The translations under genes and the position numbers were made by a program. A DNA stretch of 8,812 nt, taken from positions 1 through 8,812 of the forward strand of contig USHB01000053.1 in NCBI GenBank assembly GCA_900554395.1, read 5' to 3'. Origin of the DNA: an uncultured Phascolarctobacterium sp. (GTDB lineage: Bacteria; Bacillota; Negativicutes; Acidaminococcales; Acidaminococcaceae). Position 1 is the stretch's first letter, and every line of letters begins with the position of its first letter. Positions 1-7,262 of this stretch are shown here, piece by piece. Under the pieces are notes generated by a model that saw only the letters and a program-made list of their open reading frames with translations, did no database searches and was not told the origin of the DNA.

Positions 1-84
1 TGCACGCTGCAAGCCTTCGCCCATAAGCTGCATGCCGTAAAGGAATAATGCCAGACCGCCTAAAAATCCGAAAAAGTAAACCAT
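1..84 (-). CDS. Na+/phosphate cotransporter family protein, N-terminal fragment (runs off the window)
   Basis: Only the first 28 codons are present; the gene continues past the left edge. The translation begins MVYFFGFLGGLALFLYGMQL and continues with MGEGLQRA. A glycine-rich first membrane helix followed by LYGMQLMGEGLQ is the typical opening of Na/Pi cotransporter family proteins (NptA/YjbB type, Na_Pi_cotrans domain), which are inner-membrane phosphate carriers or exporters, often with a PhoU-like C-terminal domain. The diagnostic later repeats (QSSSA motifs) are outside the window, so the family call rests on the N-terminus alone. The ATG at 82-84 follows a strong GGGGAGGA Shine-Dalgarno (88-95), although the gap to the ATG is rather short. 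A TATAAT box lies about 50 nt upstream, and the efflux operon's terminator separates it from the gene before it, so it is probably an independent transcription unit. Confidence 0.7.
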   Translation of the reverse strand, partial: MVYFFGFLGGLALFLYGMQLMGEGLQRA

Positions 85-87
85 AAG

Positions 88-95
88 TCCTCCCC
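88..95 (-). promoter_or_regulatory. Ribosome binding site of the Na/Pi cotransporter gene
   Basis: On the minus strand the sequence reads GGGGAGGA, then CTT, then ATG. The match to the 16S rRNA tail is strong, but only about 3-4 nt separate it from the start codon, shorter than the usual 5-9. No other in-frame start lies nearby, so the ATG at 84 is still the best choice. Confidence 0.65.
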
Positions 96-136
96 GCTTT
101 GTTGTTTTACTTGGTTTTTACTTACATTTTACATTT

Positions 137-142
137 ATTATA
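137..142 (-). promoter_or_regulatory. Probable -10 box for the Na/Pi cotransporter gene
   Basis: A perfect TATAAT on the minus strand (in CTGTATAATAAATG) lies about 52 nt upstream of the ATG at 84, which gives a leader of about 45 nt. No convincing -35 hexamer sits 16-18 bp upstream, so this is either an activator-dependent promoter or a chance match in AT-rich DNA. The rest of 96-196 shows nothing else I can support. Confidence 0.4.
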
Positions 143-195
143 CAGGATTTTGCAGCGGCGGTACAGACAAATTTAAGCATTTTGTAAATAATTAT

Positions 196-228
196 ACAAG
201 AAAGGCCCTGCCCATTTAGCAGAGCCTT
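196..228 (-). terminator. Rho-independent terminator of the efflux operon
   Basis: Read on the minus strand, AAGGCUCUGC (228-219) pairs with GCAGGGCCUU (211-202), forming a 10-bp stem with one U-G wobble and a 7-nt loop. It is followed by the U-rich tail UUUCUUGU. It starts 18 nt after the TAA of the RND pump gene (247-249). On the plus strand no T-run follows the stem, so it works in one direction only. Confidence 0.75.
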
Positions 229-246
229 AAAAAATTTAACTTAAAA

Positions 247-3200
247 TTATGCCTGTACTTCACCGGAAGGCTTATAATGTTTCGCCTTCCACTGTTCAAA
301 TTCCATATACACTACCGGCACAACAAGCAGCGTCAGCATGGTAGATGTTATCAAGCCGCCCACCAGCACCACGCCCATTGACTGGCGAAGTTCCGCACCT
401 TCGCCGATGCCCATGGCAATAGGCAGCATGCCTAAAATTGTTGACAGCGTTGTCATAAGTATCGGGCGCAGGCGCAGCGAACAGGCTTCAAGCGTTGCGC
501 TGCGGATATCCATGCCTTTTTCACGCTGCTGATTGGCGTAGTCTATCAATAAAATAGCGTTTTTAGTAACAAGGCCAAGCAGCATGGTAAAGCCAATCAT
601 ACTCATCATGTTCGCCGTCTGTCCCATCATTAAAAGCCCCAGCACCGCACCGACAATGGCAAACGGCAGCGATGCCATGATAATAACAGGCTGGCTGAAA
701 CTTTCAAACTGTGCCGCCAGTACCATATACACAACTACAACCGCCAGCACAATCGCCTTAACGATTTCGTTAAACGAACGCGCCATGGTATCGGCTTCGC
801 CAATCAGTTTATAGTTGTATCCCTGCGGCAGGTTCATGCTCGGTATCAGTTCATTTTGTATTTTGGCAATCAGTTCACCCGGAGAAGTGCCTACCGTATT
901 GGCATAAACCACAATCTGGCGCTGTTTGTCCTCACGGTCAATACGCGTCGGGCCGCTGCCCAAAGTAATATCGGCCACATCGCCAAGGCGGATAAACTGC
1001 CCGTCGCGGGATGATACGCGAAGATTTTTAACATCATTAATATCTGTACGTTTATTTTGAGGAAGCTGCAAAATTATATCGTAGTCATTATCGCCGATGG
1101 TAAAGCTGTTGCCTGTGCTTTTGCCCATAAAGGCCATTTCCACAACTTCGCCTACGGAATAAGAATCAAGCCCCAAAAGGCTAGCACGTGCCTGGTCAAG
1201 TTTAATCAAAATTTCCGGCTGCTCATCCGAATCGGAAATATCAACGTCAGTTGCCCCCGGCACCTTACGCACCAAATCTGCAAGTTCCAGAGCATATTCC
1301 TTCAACTGTTTAATATCGCTGCCGCGCAGGCCAACCTGTACCGGACGGCTGTCGCCGCGCCCGCGTCCCTGGTTTGATACAACGGTTACGCTCAAACCTT
1401 CAACATTGCGCACATCGGCGCGCAAATCATCCATAATCTGCTGCATGGTGCGCTCGCGTTCATTACTCGGCACAAGGCGGATATCTATTGAGCCCTGGTT
1501 AACAGGGTTACGCCCGTTGCCGATATTCAGCGCTGCTATTTTAACTTCAGGCATTGCCGTAATTTCCTGCTGCAAAGGCGTTGCCAGTTCAACAGTTTTT
1601 TCCATACTGGTGCCAATCGGCGCTTTAAAATTAACGCTGAACTCGCCGGAATCGTAAGTAGGCTGATATTCCGTACCTACAAACGGCAGCAGCACAATAT
1701 TCATTGCCAGGGAAATAAAACCGGCGGCAATAACTTTTTTAGGATTATTCAGCGCGCTTTCCATAATGCCGCTGTACAACCCGCGGAAAATCTGAAAAAC
1801 ATTTTCAAATTTATCCAGCGCAAGCTGTACATATTTATTGCGGTGGCTTTCGCCGGGCTTTTCAGCTTTAATCCAATAAGCGGAAACCATTGGCGTAAGC
1901 GAAAATGCAACAAGAGTTGAAAATGCAATGGCAAAAGCAACCGTTAAGCCGAACTGCTTAAAATACTGGCCGATAATTTCGCCCATGCTGCCAACCGGCA
2001 CAAACACCGCCATTAAAGAAAGCGATGTTGCCAGAATAGCCAGCGAAATTTCTTCTGTTGCTTCTTTGGCTGCCACAAAAGGCGTTTTGCCCATTTCTAT
2101 ATGGCGGAAAATATTTTCAATAACAACAATGGCATCATCTATCAAAATGCCTACCGCAAGGCTTAACGCCATCAGCGACATGTTATTAAGCGTAAAATCC
2201 ATTGCCTTCATCATAAAAAAGGTGGCAATAATAGATGTAGGTATGCACAAACCGCCGATAATTGTCGCGCGGAAGTTGCCCAGAAACATATAGGTTATAA
2301 AAAGCGCCAGCGCGCCGCCGAAGAAAATCGTATTCCACACATCGGCGATATTTTCACGCACATAGGTTGATTGGTCACGCACGATATCAACCTTAATATC
2401 AGGCGGAATAATACGCTGTTTAAGTTCTTCCATTTTTTCGTTAACGCGGTCGGTAACGTCAACAGTGTTAGTTTTAGATTGTTTGCGCACAAAGGTCATA
2501 ACGCACGGCACACCGTTGGCGCTGGCAAAAGTATCTTCGTCTTCCCAGCCGTCAATAACATCCGCCACGTCGCCGATATAAACTGCCTTGCCGTCATGGT
2601 TGGCAATAACAACCTTTTTTATATCGTCGATGTTATTATATTTGCCGATTGTACGCACGGTAATTTCCATATCGTGGTTGCGCGCTTTGCCGCCCGGTGT
2701 ATTGTAGTTTTCGTCATCTACTTTTTCCAGCAGTTCCTGAAACGAAATGCCGTATTCCATAAGTTTATCAGGCTTGGCCACCAGACGGATTACACGCTGG
2801 CTGGCGCCGACGGCCGTTACTTCGGCAACGCCTTCAACCATCTGCATTTCATCAAGAATATTATCTTCTATCAGCCTGCGTATTTCACCGCGGCTGCGCG
2901 ATTCGGACGAAAATGTATATGCAACGATAGATTGCGAAGTTAAATCTACCGTCTGTACAACCGGTTCGTCAATATCATCCGGCAGACGGTTGCGCACGCT
3001 GGCAACCTTCTCGCGCACTTCACTTGCCATATCCTGCGGGTCTACGCCCATATTAAATTCCAGCGTTGTTTCGCTGTAACCTTCGCGGATAGTACTGGAA
3101 ATGGTTTTATAGCCTGCAACCTGGCTGACGCGGTTTTCTATGGGCTTTGTAATAAGCGTTTCCATTTCCTCAGGCGATGCGCCGTCATAAGTAACGCGCA

Positions 3201-3333
3201 CGCTTACGATAGGCATATCAACATCAGGGTTCAAATCAACGCCTATTTCCGGATAGCAGCGGATGCCGAATACCACCAGCAGCAAAATAAGCATGGTGGT
3301 AAAAACCGGCCTGCGGATAAAAGTACCTATCAT
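247..3333 (-). CDS. RND-family efflux pump, inner-membrane transporter (AcrB/MdtC-like, HAE1)
   Basis: This is a proton-driven inner-membrane pump that captures drugs or other amphiphiles from the periplasm or membrane and passes them towards an outer-membrane channel. Its 1028 residues match the usual family length (about 1020-1050). The layout is classic: first helix at about 10-27, a large periplasmic loop at 28-332, helices 2-6 at about 333-487, helix 7 at about 533-551, a second periplasmic loop, then helices 8-12 at about 858-1010. The proton-relay pair in helix 4 is present (GILIDDAIVVIEN, D399 and D400, equivalent to AcrB D407/D408). So are the helix 10 lysine (LVTKNAILLIDYA, K924) and the RLRPILMTTL segment (R956). 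It begins MIGTFIRRPVFTTML, typical of HAE1 pumps. The ATG lies 6 nt after the adaptor's stop, and its SD-like AGGCAGG falls inside the adaptor's last codons, so translation is probably coupled. Substrate cannot be read from sequence; drug or bile-salt export is a family-based guess. Confidence 0.95.
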   Translation of the reverse strand: MIGTFIRRPVFTTMLILLLVVFGIRCYPEIGVDLNPDVDMPIVSVRVTYDGASPEEMETLITKPIENRVSQVAGYKTISSTIREGYSETTLEFNMGVDPQDMASEVREKVASVRNRLPDDIDEPVVQTVDLTSQSIVAYTFSSESRSRGEIRRLIEDNILDEMQMVEGVAEVTAVGASQRVIRLVAKPDKLMEYGISFQELLEKVDDENYNTPGGKARNHDMEITVRTIGKYNNIDDIKKVVIANHDGKAVYIGDVADVIDGWEDEDTFASANGVPCVMTFVRKQSKTNTVDVTDRVNEKMEELKQRIIPPDIKVDIVRDQSTYVRENIADVWNTIFFGGALALFITYMFLGNFRATIIGGLCIPTSIIATFFMMKAMDFTLNNMSLMALSLAVGILIDDAIVVIENIFRHIEMGKTPFVAAKEATEEISLAILATSLSLMAVFVPVGSMGEIIGQYFKQFGLTVAFAIAFSTLVAFSLTPMVSAYWIKAEKPGESHRNKYVQLALDKFENVFQIFRGLYSGIMESALNNPKKVIAAGFISLAMNIVLLPFVGTEYQPTYDSGEFSVNFKAPIGTSMEKTVELATPLQQEITAMPEVKIAALNIGNGRNPVNQGSIDIRLVPSNERERTMQQIMDDLRADVRNVEGLSVTVVSNQGRGRGDSRPVQVGLRGSDIKQLKEYALELADLVRKVPGATDVDISDSDEQPEILIKLDQARASLLGLDSYSVGEVVEMAFMGKSTGNSFTIGDNDYDIILQLPQNKRTDINDVKNLRVSSRDGQFIRLGDVADITLGSGPTRIDREDKQRQIVVYANTVGTSPGELIAKIQNELIPSMNLPQGYNYKLIGEADTMARSFNEIVKAIVLAVVVVYMVLAAQFESFSQPVIIMASLPFAIVGAVLGLLMMGQTANMMSMIGFTMLLGLVTKNAILLIDYANQQREKGMDIRSATLEACSLRLRPILMTTLSTILGMLPIAMGIGEGAELRQSMGVVLVGGLITSTMLTLLVVPVVYMEFEQWKAKHYKPSGEVQA

Positions 3334-3339
3334 AATTAA

Positions 3340-4431
3340 TTACCTGCCTTCGCGCAGCTTGTTATGCCCTTCTGTTACTATTTCTTCATCGCCGTTCAGT
3401 CCGCTTAAAACTTCGGCAATTTTGTCATCAGTATAGCCAATGTCAAGCACCTGGCGGCGTACTGTGTTATCTTCATCAACAACAAAAACGGTTTTCTGGT
3501 CGTCGCGCATTACAATGGCATAAACCGGTATTGTCAGTACGTTCTCCTTGGGCTGTGCCGTTAAGCGCACGGTTGCAAAAACGCCTGCCAAAAGCCCTTC
3601 CGTGTTATCCACGCTTACTTCTGCCGCAAAAGTATGTGCCGGCAAATCGGCAACCGGGGCAATGCGCGTTATTTTGCCGACAATTTTATGCCCTTCAAAA
3701 GCAGGCAGTTTAATTTCAGCTTCATTGCCAACAGCCACGCCGCTGATATTTCCTTCCGGTATGTTAATAACCGTTTTCAGCACGCTGATATCCGCCACGG
3801 CGAAAAGCGGCGTACCGGCTGTGGCATAATAACCTTCCTGGTGATAACGCTTATAAATAATGCCGTCCGCAGGAGAGGTAATAACCGTACCGGCAGATTG
3901 CGATTCCATAGCCTGCAATGTACCGCGCGCCGCATCAAGTTTTGCCGCCGCATTGTCACGCGCAAACGCATAATCATCTGCCACCTGCTGCGAAACTGCG
4001 CCCTGTTCATACAATTTGCTGTAACGTGCAAGGTCGCGTTCTGCCTTGCGCAAGTTTGTTTCGGCATCCATATAATTACCGCGCGCTTCCAGCAAACCGG
4101 CATCGGTATCGCGCTGTTCCAGTTCGGCAAGTACCTGCCCTTTTACAACGCGGTCGCCCTCATTAACATAAACGCGTTCCACGCGCCCGTCAACCTTGGC
4201 GGCAACATCTGCCTGCCATTCCGGGTCAAGGGTGCCGCTGAACTCAAGTTCCGGCACAATAGTCCTGCGTTCCGGATGCGCCGTAACTACCGCTACCGCC
4301 TGCACGCGCGACATTCTTTCCGCACGTTCGCGTTCAGTCTGAATGTTATCAAAAATGCGGTAACACACAATTAAAACTACCGCAACGCAAATGCCAATTA
4401 AAATTTTCATATTACGGTTATGCCAATCCAT
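3340..4431 (-). CDS. Periplasmic adaptor (membrane fusion protein) of the RND pump
   Basis: This 363-residue AcrA/MexA-type adaptor links the inner-membrane pump to an outer-membrane channel. After a short basic start it has one membrane anchor at about 9-26. Cys23 is preceded by LIV, a poor lipobox, so it is probably an uncleaved anchor rather than a lipoprotein. A biotinyl-lipoyl half follows at about 77-105 (VDGRVERVYVNEGDRVVKGQ). A charged coiled-coil hairpin at about 106-180 is rich in Ala, Arg and Glu. The second lipoyl half is at 181-215 (TSPADGIIYKRYHQEG), then a beta-barrel at about 218-293 and a membrane-proximal domain to the end. The open frame extends 38 codons upstream to 4545, but that stretch is Lys/Tyr/Phe-rich, contains the promoter, and has no RBS. 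The ATG at 4431 has GGGGGA 7 nt upstream. It is the first gene of the operon and the pump follows 6 nt later. Confidence 0.93.
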   Translation of the reverse strand: MDWHNRNMKILIGICVAVVLIVCYRIFDNIQTERERAERMSRVQAVAVVTAHPERRTIVPELEFSGTLDPEWQADVAAKVDGRVERVYVNEGDRVVKGQVLAELEQRDTDAGLLEARGNYMDAETNLRKAERDLARYSKLYEQGAVSQQVADDYAFARDNAAAKLDAARGTLQAMESQSAGTVITSPADGIIYKRYHQEGYYATAGTPLFAVADISVLKTVINIPEGNISGVAVGNEAEIKLPAFEGHKIVGKITRIAPVADLPAHTFAAEVSVDNTEGLLAGVFATVRLTAQPKENVLTIPVYAIVMRDDQKTVFVVDEDNTVRRQVLDIGYTDDKIAEVLSGLNGDEEIVTEGHNKLREGR

Positions 4432-4438
4432 TTTCTGG

Positions 4439-4444
4439 TCCCCC
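4439..4444 (-). promoter_or_regulatory. Ribosome binding site that sets the adaptor start
   Basis: GGGGGA on the minus strand, 7 nt before the ATG at 4431. It decides for this start over the upstream ATG at 4545 and over an internal ATG at 4410 (MKILIG), neither of which has a purine-rich site at a proper distance. Confidence 0.6.
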
Positions 4445-4467
4445 GTCCGATAAATATAGTCATTTTT

Positions 4468-4497
4468 ATTATATAACTTTTTAAAGCCTTTTAGCAA
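4468..4497 (-). promoter_or_regulatory. Promoter of the adaptor-RND efflux operon
   Basis: On the minus strand, TTGCTA (4497-4492; 4 of 6 against TTGACA), an 18-bp spacer, and a perfect TATAAT (4473-4468). The predicted start is near 4461, giving a leader of about 30 nt before the adaptor ATG. A perfect palindrome, AAAGTACTTT, lies 3 bp upstream of the -35 and could bind a regulator. Confidence 0.65.
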
Positions 4498-4500
4498 ACA

Positions 4501-4510
4501 AAAGTACTTT
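4501..4510. repeat. Perfect 10-bp palindrome upstream of the efflux promoter
   Basis: AAAGTACTTT is its own reverse complement. It sits 3 bp upstream of the efflux operon's -35 box, within the divergent control region shared with rarA. Its position would suit an activator or repressor site, but a 10-bp palindrome in AT-rich DNA can arise by chance and no regulator gene is adjacent. Confidence 0.35.
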
Positions 4511-4534
4511 CCAAATTTAATAATTATGTAAAAT

Positions 4535-4549
4535 CGTTTTAACAAAACG
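4535..4549. repeat. Inverted repeat abutting the rarA -35 box
   Basis: CGTTTT-AAC-AAAACG, with 6-bp perfect arms and a 3-nt centre. It ends 1 nt before the rarA -35 hexamer (4551-4556), which would suit an operator. I do not recognise it as a known box; it is not a match to the Bacillus-type LexA site as I know it. Confidence 0.4.
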
Positions 4550-4550
4550 C

Positions 4551-4579
4551 TTGCGCTAAAAGAAAAGCCGAATTATAAT
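4551..4579 (+). promoter_or_regulatory. Promoter of rarA
   Basis: TTGCGC (4551-4556), exactly 17 bp, then a perfect TATAAT (4574-4579). The -35 matches only 3 of 6, but spacing and -10 are ideal. The predicted start is near 4586, at the Shine-Dalgarno itself, so the message would have only about 13 nt before the ATG at 4599. The upstream in-frame ATG at 4578 overlaps the -10 and would not be transcribed from here. Confidence 0.6.
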
Positions 4580-4585
4580 GGCGGT

Positions 4586-4591
4586 GGGAGG
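4586..4591 (+). promoter_or_regulatory. Ribosome binding site that sets the rarA start
   Basis: GGGAGG with 7 nt to the ATG at 4599, close to optimal. The earlier in-frame ATG at 4578 lies upstream of this site and has only an AT-rich stretch before it, so the start at 4599 is preferred. Confidence 0.8.
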
Positions 4592-4598
4592 CGAAATT

Positions 4599-5924
4599 AT
4601 GGAAACCTTAACATTGTTTGGAAATGATTTACCACAGCCGTTGGCTGCACGCCTGCGCCCGCAAACCCTTGACGAATACGTCGGGCAGACGCATCTTCTG
4701 GGCAAAGGCAAAGTGCTGCGCAGCTTAATAGAAAGCGACCAGATTTCTTCCATGATTTTCTGGGGTCCTCCCGGTGTTGGCAAAACCACGCTGGCGCGGA
4801 TTATAGCCAACAGCACCAAAGCTGCTTTTATTGATTTTTCTGCCGTTACAAGCGGCATTAAAGAAATACGCACCGTAATGCAAAAAGCAGACGACAACCG
4901 CCGCTACGGCGAAAAAACTATTGTTTTTGTAGACGAAATACACCGTTTTAACAAAGCCCAGCAGGACGCCTTTTTGCCGTTTGTAGAAAAAGGCAGCATT
5001 ATTTTAATCGGCGCTACAACGGAAAACCCTTCGTTTGAAGTTAACAGCGCTTTGCTATCACGCTGCAAAGTATTTGTTTTGCAGGAACTTAAAACCGAAG
5101 AACTTGTGCAGCTTTTAAAACGTGCTTTAACTGATGAAAAAGGCTTCGGCACGCAGCAGGTAAACATAGAGCCTGACCTTTTGGAAATGATTGCCGTTTT
5201 TTCCAACGGCGATGCCAGAACAGCGCTCTCCACTTTGGAAATGGCTGTTTTAAACGGCGATGTTGACAGCAGCGGCACAACAATGGTAACGCGCGAAACT
5301 TTAGAACAGTGTACTTCCAAAAAATCACTGCTTTACGATAAAACAGGCGAAGAACATTACAATTTAATCTCCGCACTGCATAAATCCATGCGCAACTCCG
5401 ACCCGGATGCCGCAGTTTACTGGCTGGCACGCATGTTAGAGGCAGGCGAGGACCCGCTTTACATAGCACGCCGCGTAACACGCTTTGCCAGTGAAGATAT
5501 CGGCCTTGCCGACCCTAAAGCACTGGAAATTGCCGTTGCTGCCTATCAGGCGTGCCATTTTATTGGCATGCCGGAATGCAGCGTGCATTTAACGCAGGCA
5601 GTGGTTTATATGTCTGTCGCGCCAAAATCTAACGCTCTTTATATGGCATACGAACACGCCAAGCGCGATGCTGCCAAAATGCTTGCTGAACCCGTGCCGC
5701 TTGTTATACGCAATGCACCGACAAAATTAATGAAGGAACTGAACTACGGCAAAGGCTACCAATATGCTCATGATACTGCAGATAAACTTACCAATATGCA
5801 GTGCCTGCCCGACTCACTTTTAGGCGTTACCTATTACCACCCTACAACGCAGGGACTGGAAGCACGTGTAAAAGCACGTCTTGATGAAATTAAACGCTGG
5901 AAAAAACAGCACAGCGAAAAATAA
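4599..5924 (+). CDS. rarA: Replication-associated recombination protein A (RarA/MgsA/WRNIP1 family AAA+ ATPase)
   Basis: RarA is a cytoplasmic AAA+ ATPase related to clamp loaders. It forms a tetramer and acts at stalled forks and DNA ends during replication and recombination. The 441-residue product has the family's usual length and full motif set: PLAARLRP (14-21) and the YVGQTHLLG box (27-35), Walker A GPPGVGKTT (56-64), Walker B IVFVDEIHRFNKAQQD (108-123), sensor 1 with GATTENPSFEVN (138-149), the arginine finger in LLSRC (R155), and sensor 2 NGDAR (203-207). The C-terminal tetramerisation region (about 240-435) carries conserved RRVTRFASEDIGLADP and ends in a basic tail. The N-terminal TLTLF (residues 3-7) resembles a beta-clamp binding peptide; that is speculative. 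It is monocistronic, divergent from the efflux operon, and closed by a strong terminator. Confidence 0.96.
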   Translation: METLTLFGNDLPQPLAARLRPQTLDEYVGQTHLLGKGKVLRSLIESDQISSMIFWGPPGVGKTTLARIIANSTKAAFIDFSAVTSGIKEIRTVMQKADDNRRYGEKTIVFVDEIHRFNKAQQDAFLPFVEKGSIILIGATTENPSFEVNSALLSRCKVFVLQELKTEELVQLLKRALTDEKGFGTQQVNIEPDLLEMIAVFSNGDARTALSTLEMAVLNGDVDSSGTTMVTRETLEQCTSKKSLLYDKTGEEHYNLISALHKSMRNSDPDAAVYWLARMLEAGEDPLYIARRVTRFASEDIGLADPKALEIAVAAYQACHFIGMPECSVHLTQAVVYMSVAPKSNALYMAYEHAKRDAAKMLAEPVPLVIRNAPTKLMKELNYGKGYQYAHDTADKLTNMQCLPDSLLGVTYYHPTTQGLEARVKARLDEIKRWKKQHSEK

Positions 5925-5935
5925 ATTCATAAAAC

Positions 5936-5980
5936 AAAAAGCCAAAGCACTGTTTAAACAATGCTTTGGCTTTTTTATTT
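5936..5980. terminator. Bidirectional rho-independent terminator between rarA and codA
   Basis: A perfect 14-bp stem, AAAAAGCCAAAGCA (5936-5949) with TGCTTTGGCTTTTT (5962-5975). On the plus strand it is followed by TTTTTTATTTT, and on the minus strand the stem runs into UUUUUGUUUU. The 12-nt space between the arms holds the self-complementary TGTTTAAACA, which could extend the hairpin past one C-A mismatch. It begins 12 nt after the rarA stop and lies 20-60 nt beyond the codA stop, so it serves both convergent units. Confidence 0.9.
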
Positions 5981-6000
5981 TAATTTAATATAACTTTAGT

Positions 6001-7239
6001 TTAAAAATACACTTTTTTATCAACCGGCGCTGTGGAAGCAATTAATTTGCCTTTGCGGTAGTTGCGCAGCACAGGCACGTCATAATTCAGTGCATCATAC
6101 CAGTTTGGGGCATCCAGAATAACAAAGTTGGCATCTTTGCCCTTGGCAATGCCGTAAGCATCGCCCAAATGCAGCGTGCGGGCAGCGTTTTCCGTAACAA
6201 ATTTGTACGAATTGCAAATTTCTTCATAACCAAGCATATGACCGGTATAAAGCCCCATAAACACCTGGTCGCGCATTTTGCCATTGCCGAGCGGGTTCCA
6301 CGGGTCAAAAATATCATCAGAACCAAAGGAAACGTTCAGCCCTTCGGCGGTAAGTTCTTTTACGCGCGTCATGCTGCGGCGTTTGGGATAAGTATCAACC
6401 CTGCCACCCAAATGTACGTTAACACAGGGGTTTGCAACAAAATTAATGCCGGACATTTTTAAAAGGCGCATCAGCCTAATCATATACGCATTATTATAAC
6501 TATGCATAGCAGTAGTATGCGATGCGGTTACCATATCGCCCATGCCGGTTTCATAAGCACGCGCAGCCACGGTTTCCAAACCGCGTGATGCTTCATCATC
6601 AATTTCATCGCAATGAACATCGATAAGTTTTCCGTACTTCTGCGCCAGTTCAAAGCAAATGTTCAAAGATTCCACGGAATATTCGCGTGTAAATTCAAAA
6701 TGCGGAATAGCACCGGCAACATCAGCGCCCATTTTTAAAGATTCTTCCAGCAGTTCCTTGCCGTTGGGATAACTTAAAATTCCGTACTGCGGAAAAGCTA
6801 CAATCTGAATATCAATGTAATCTTTCACTTCTTCGCGCAGCTCCAAAATAGCCTGCAAAGCCGTAAGTTTGGGGTCATTGATATCTACATGGGTACGCAC
6901 ATACTGAATGCCGTTTCCCGCCTGCAGACGAATTGCTTTGTTTACACGGTCTTTTACTTCCTGACTGCTGAGGAAAGGTTTATATTCTTCCCAACGCTGA
7001 ATGCCTTCAAACAAAGTTCCGGATAAATTCCACTGCGGGCGTCCGGCAGTAAGGCAGGTATCCAAATGCACATGCGATTCCACAAAAGGCGGCAGCACCA
7101 TTTTGCCAGCGCAGTCGCTGATTACTTCTTCGCCGGGCAGCGGCTCCAGATGTGGGGCAATGGCTTCAAACTTACCGTCTGTTACTCTTATATCAACCGT
7201 TTCAACAGCATTTGCCAGATAAAGTTTTTGCAGCAGCAT
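6001..7239 (-). CDS. codA: Cytosine deaminase
   Basis: CodA hydrolyses cytosine to uracil and ammonia in the cytoplasm, feeding uracil salvage and supplying nitrogen. The 412 residues align throughout with E. coli CodA, at a constant offset of five across the active site. Metal ligands are H56 and H58 ([11 protein letters not shown]), H209 ([11 protein letters not shown]) and D308 (GSDDIFDPW). The proton-shuttle glutamate is E212, H241 lies in [12 protein letters not shown], and the substrate-binding glutamine is Q151 ([14 protein letters not shown]). [12 protein letters not shown] (176-187) and [11 protein letters not shown] (261-271) are also retained. One difference is a serine (S307) where E. 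coli has histidine just before the catalytic aspartate. The ATG at 7239 has AAAGGA about 10 nt upstream. It is the second gene of the operon, 23 nt after codB. A creatinine- or isocytosine-type deaminase is possible but less likely given the codB partner. Confidence 0.95.
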   Translation of the reverse strand: MLLQKLYLANAVETVDIRVTDGKFEAIAPHLEPLPGEEVISDCAGKMVLPPFVESHVHLDTCLTAGRPQWNLSGTLFEGIQRWEEYKPFLSSQEVKDRVNKAIRLQAGNGIQYVRTHVDINDPKLTALQAILELREEVKDYIDIQIVAFPQYGILSYPNGKELLEESLKMGADVAGAIPHFEFTREYSVESLNICFELAQKYGKLIDVHCDEIDDEASRGLETVAARAYETGMGDMVTASHTTAMHSYNNAYMIRLMRLLKMSGINFVANPCVNVHLGGRVDTYPKRRSMTRVKELTAEGLNVSFGSDDIFDPWNPLGNGKMRDQVFMGLYTGHMLGYEEICNSYKFVTENAARTLHLGDAYGIAKGKDANFVILDAPNWYDALNYDVPVLRNYRKGKLIASTAPVDKKVYF

Positions 7240-7262
7240 AACATTTACATCCTTTCTTTTTA

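Noticed and set aside
191..196. Second TATAAT on the minus strand, as an alternative promoter for the Na/Pi gene
   Set aside because: It sits at the tail of the efflux terminator, has no -35, and is farther from the gene than the TATAAT at 137-142.
2371..2943. 190-codon open frame on the plus strand, antisense to the RND pump
   Set aside because: Same reasons: full overlap with a clear gene and no recognisable domain or start signals.
3634..4374. 246-codon open frame on the plus strand, antisense to the adaptor gene
   Set aside because: It lies wholly within a well-supported gene, its translation (Arg/His/Cys-rich) resembles no family I know, and no RBS was evident. It is a by-product of the adaptor's codon usage.
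4432..4545. 38-codon N-terminal extension of the adaptor in the same open frame
   Set aside because: It has no RBS, contains the efflux operon's -10 and -35 boxes, has a composition unlike a signal region (Lys/Tyr/Phe-rich), and the ATG at 4431 has a well-spaced GGGGGA.
4578..4598. Seven-codon N-terminal extension of RarA (MAVGGEI)
   Set aside because: The ATG overlaps the predicted -10 box, and the GGGAGG RBS lies within the extension, ideally spaced for the ATG at 4599.
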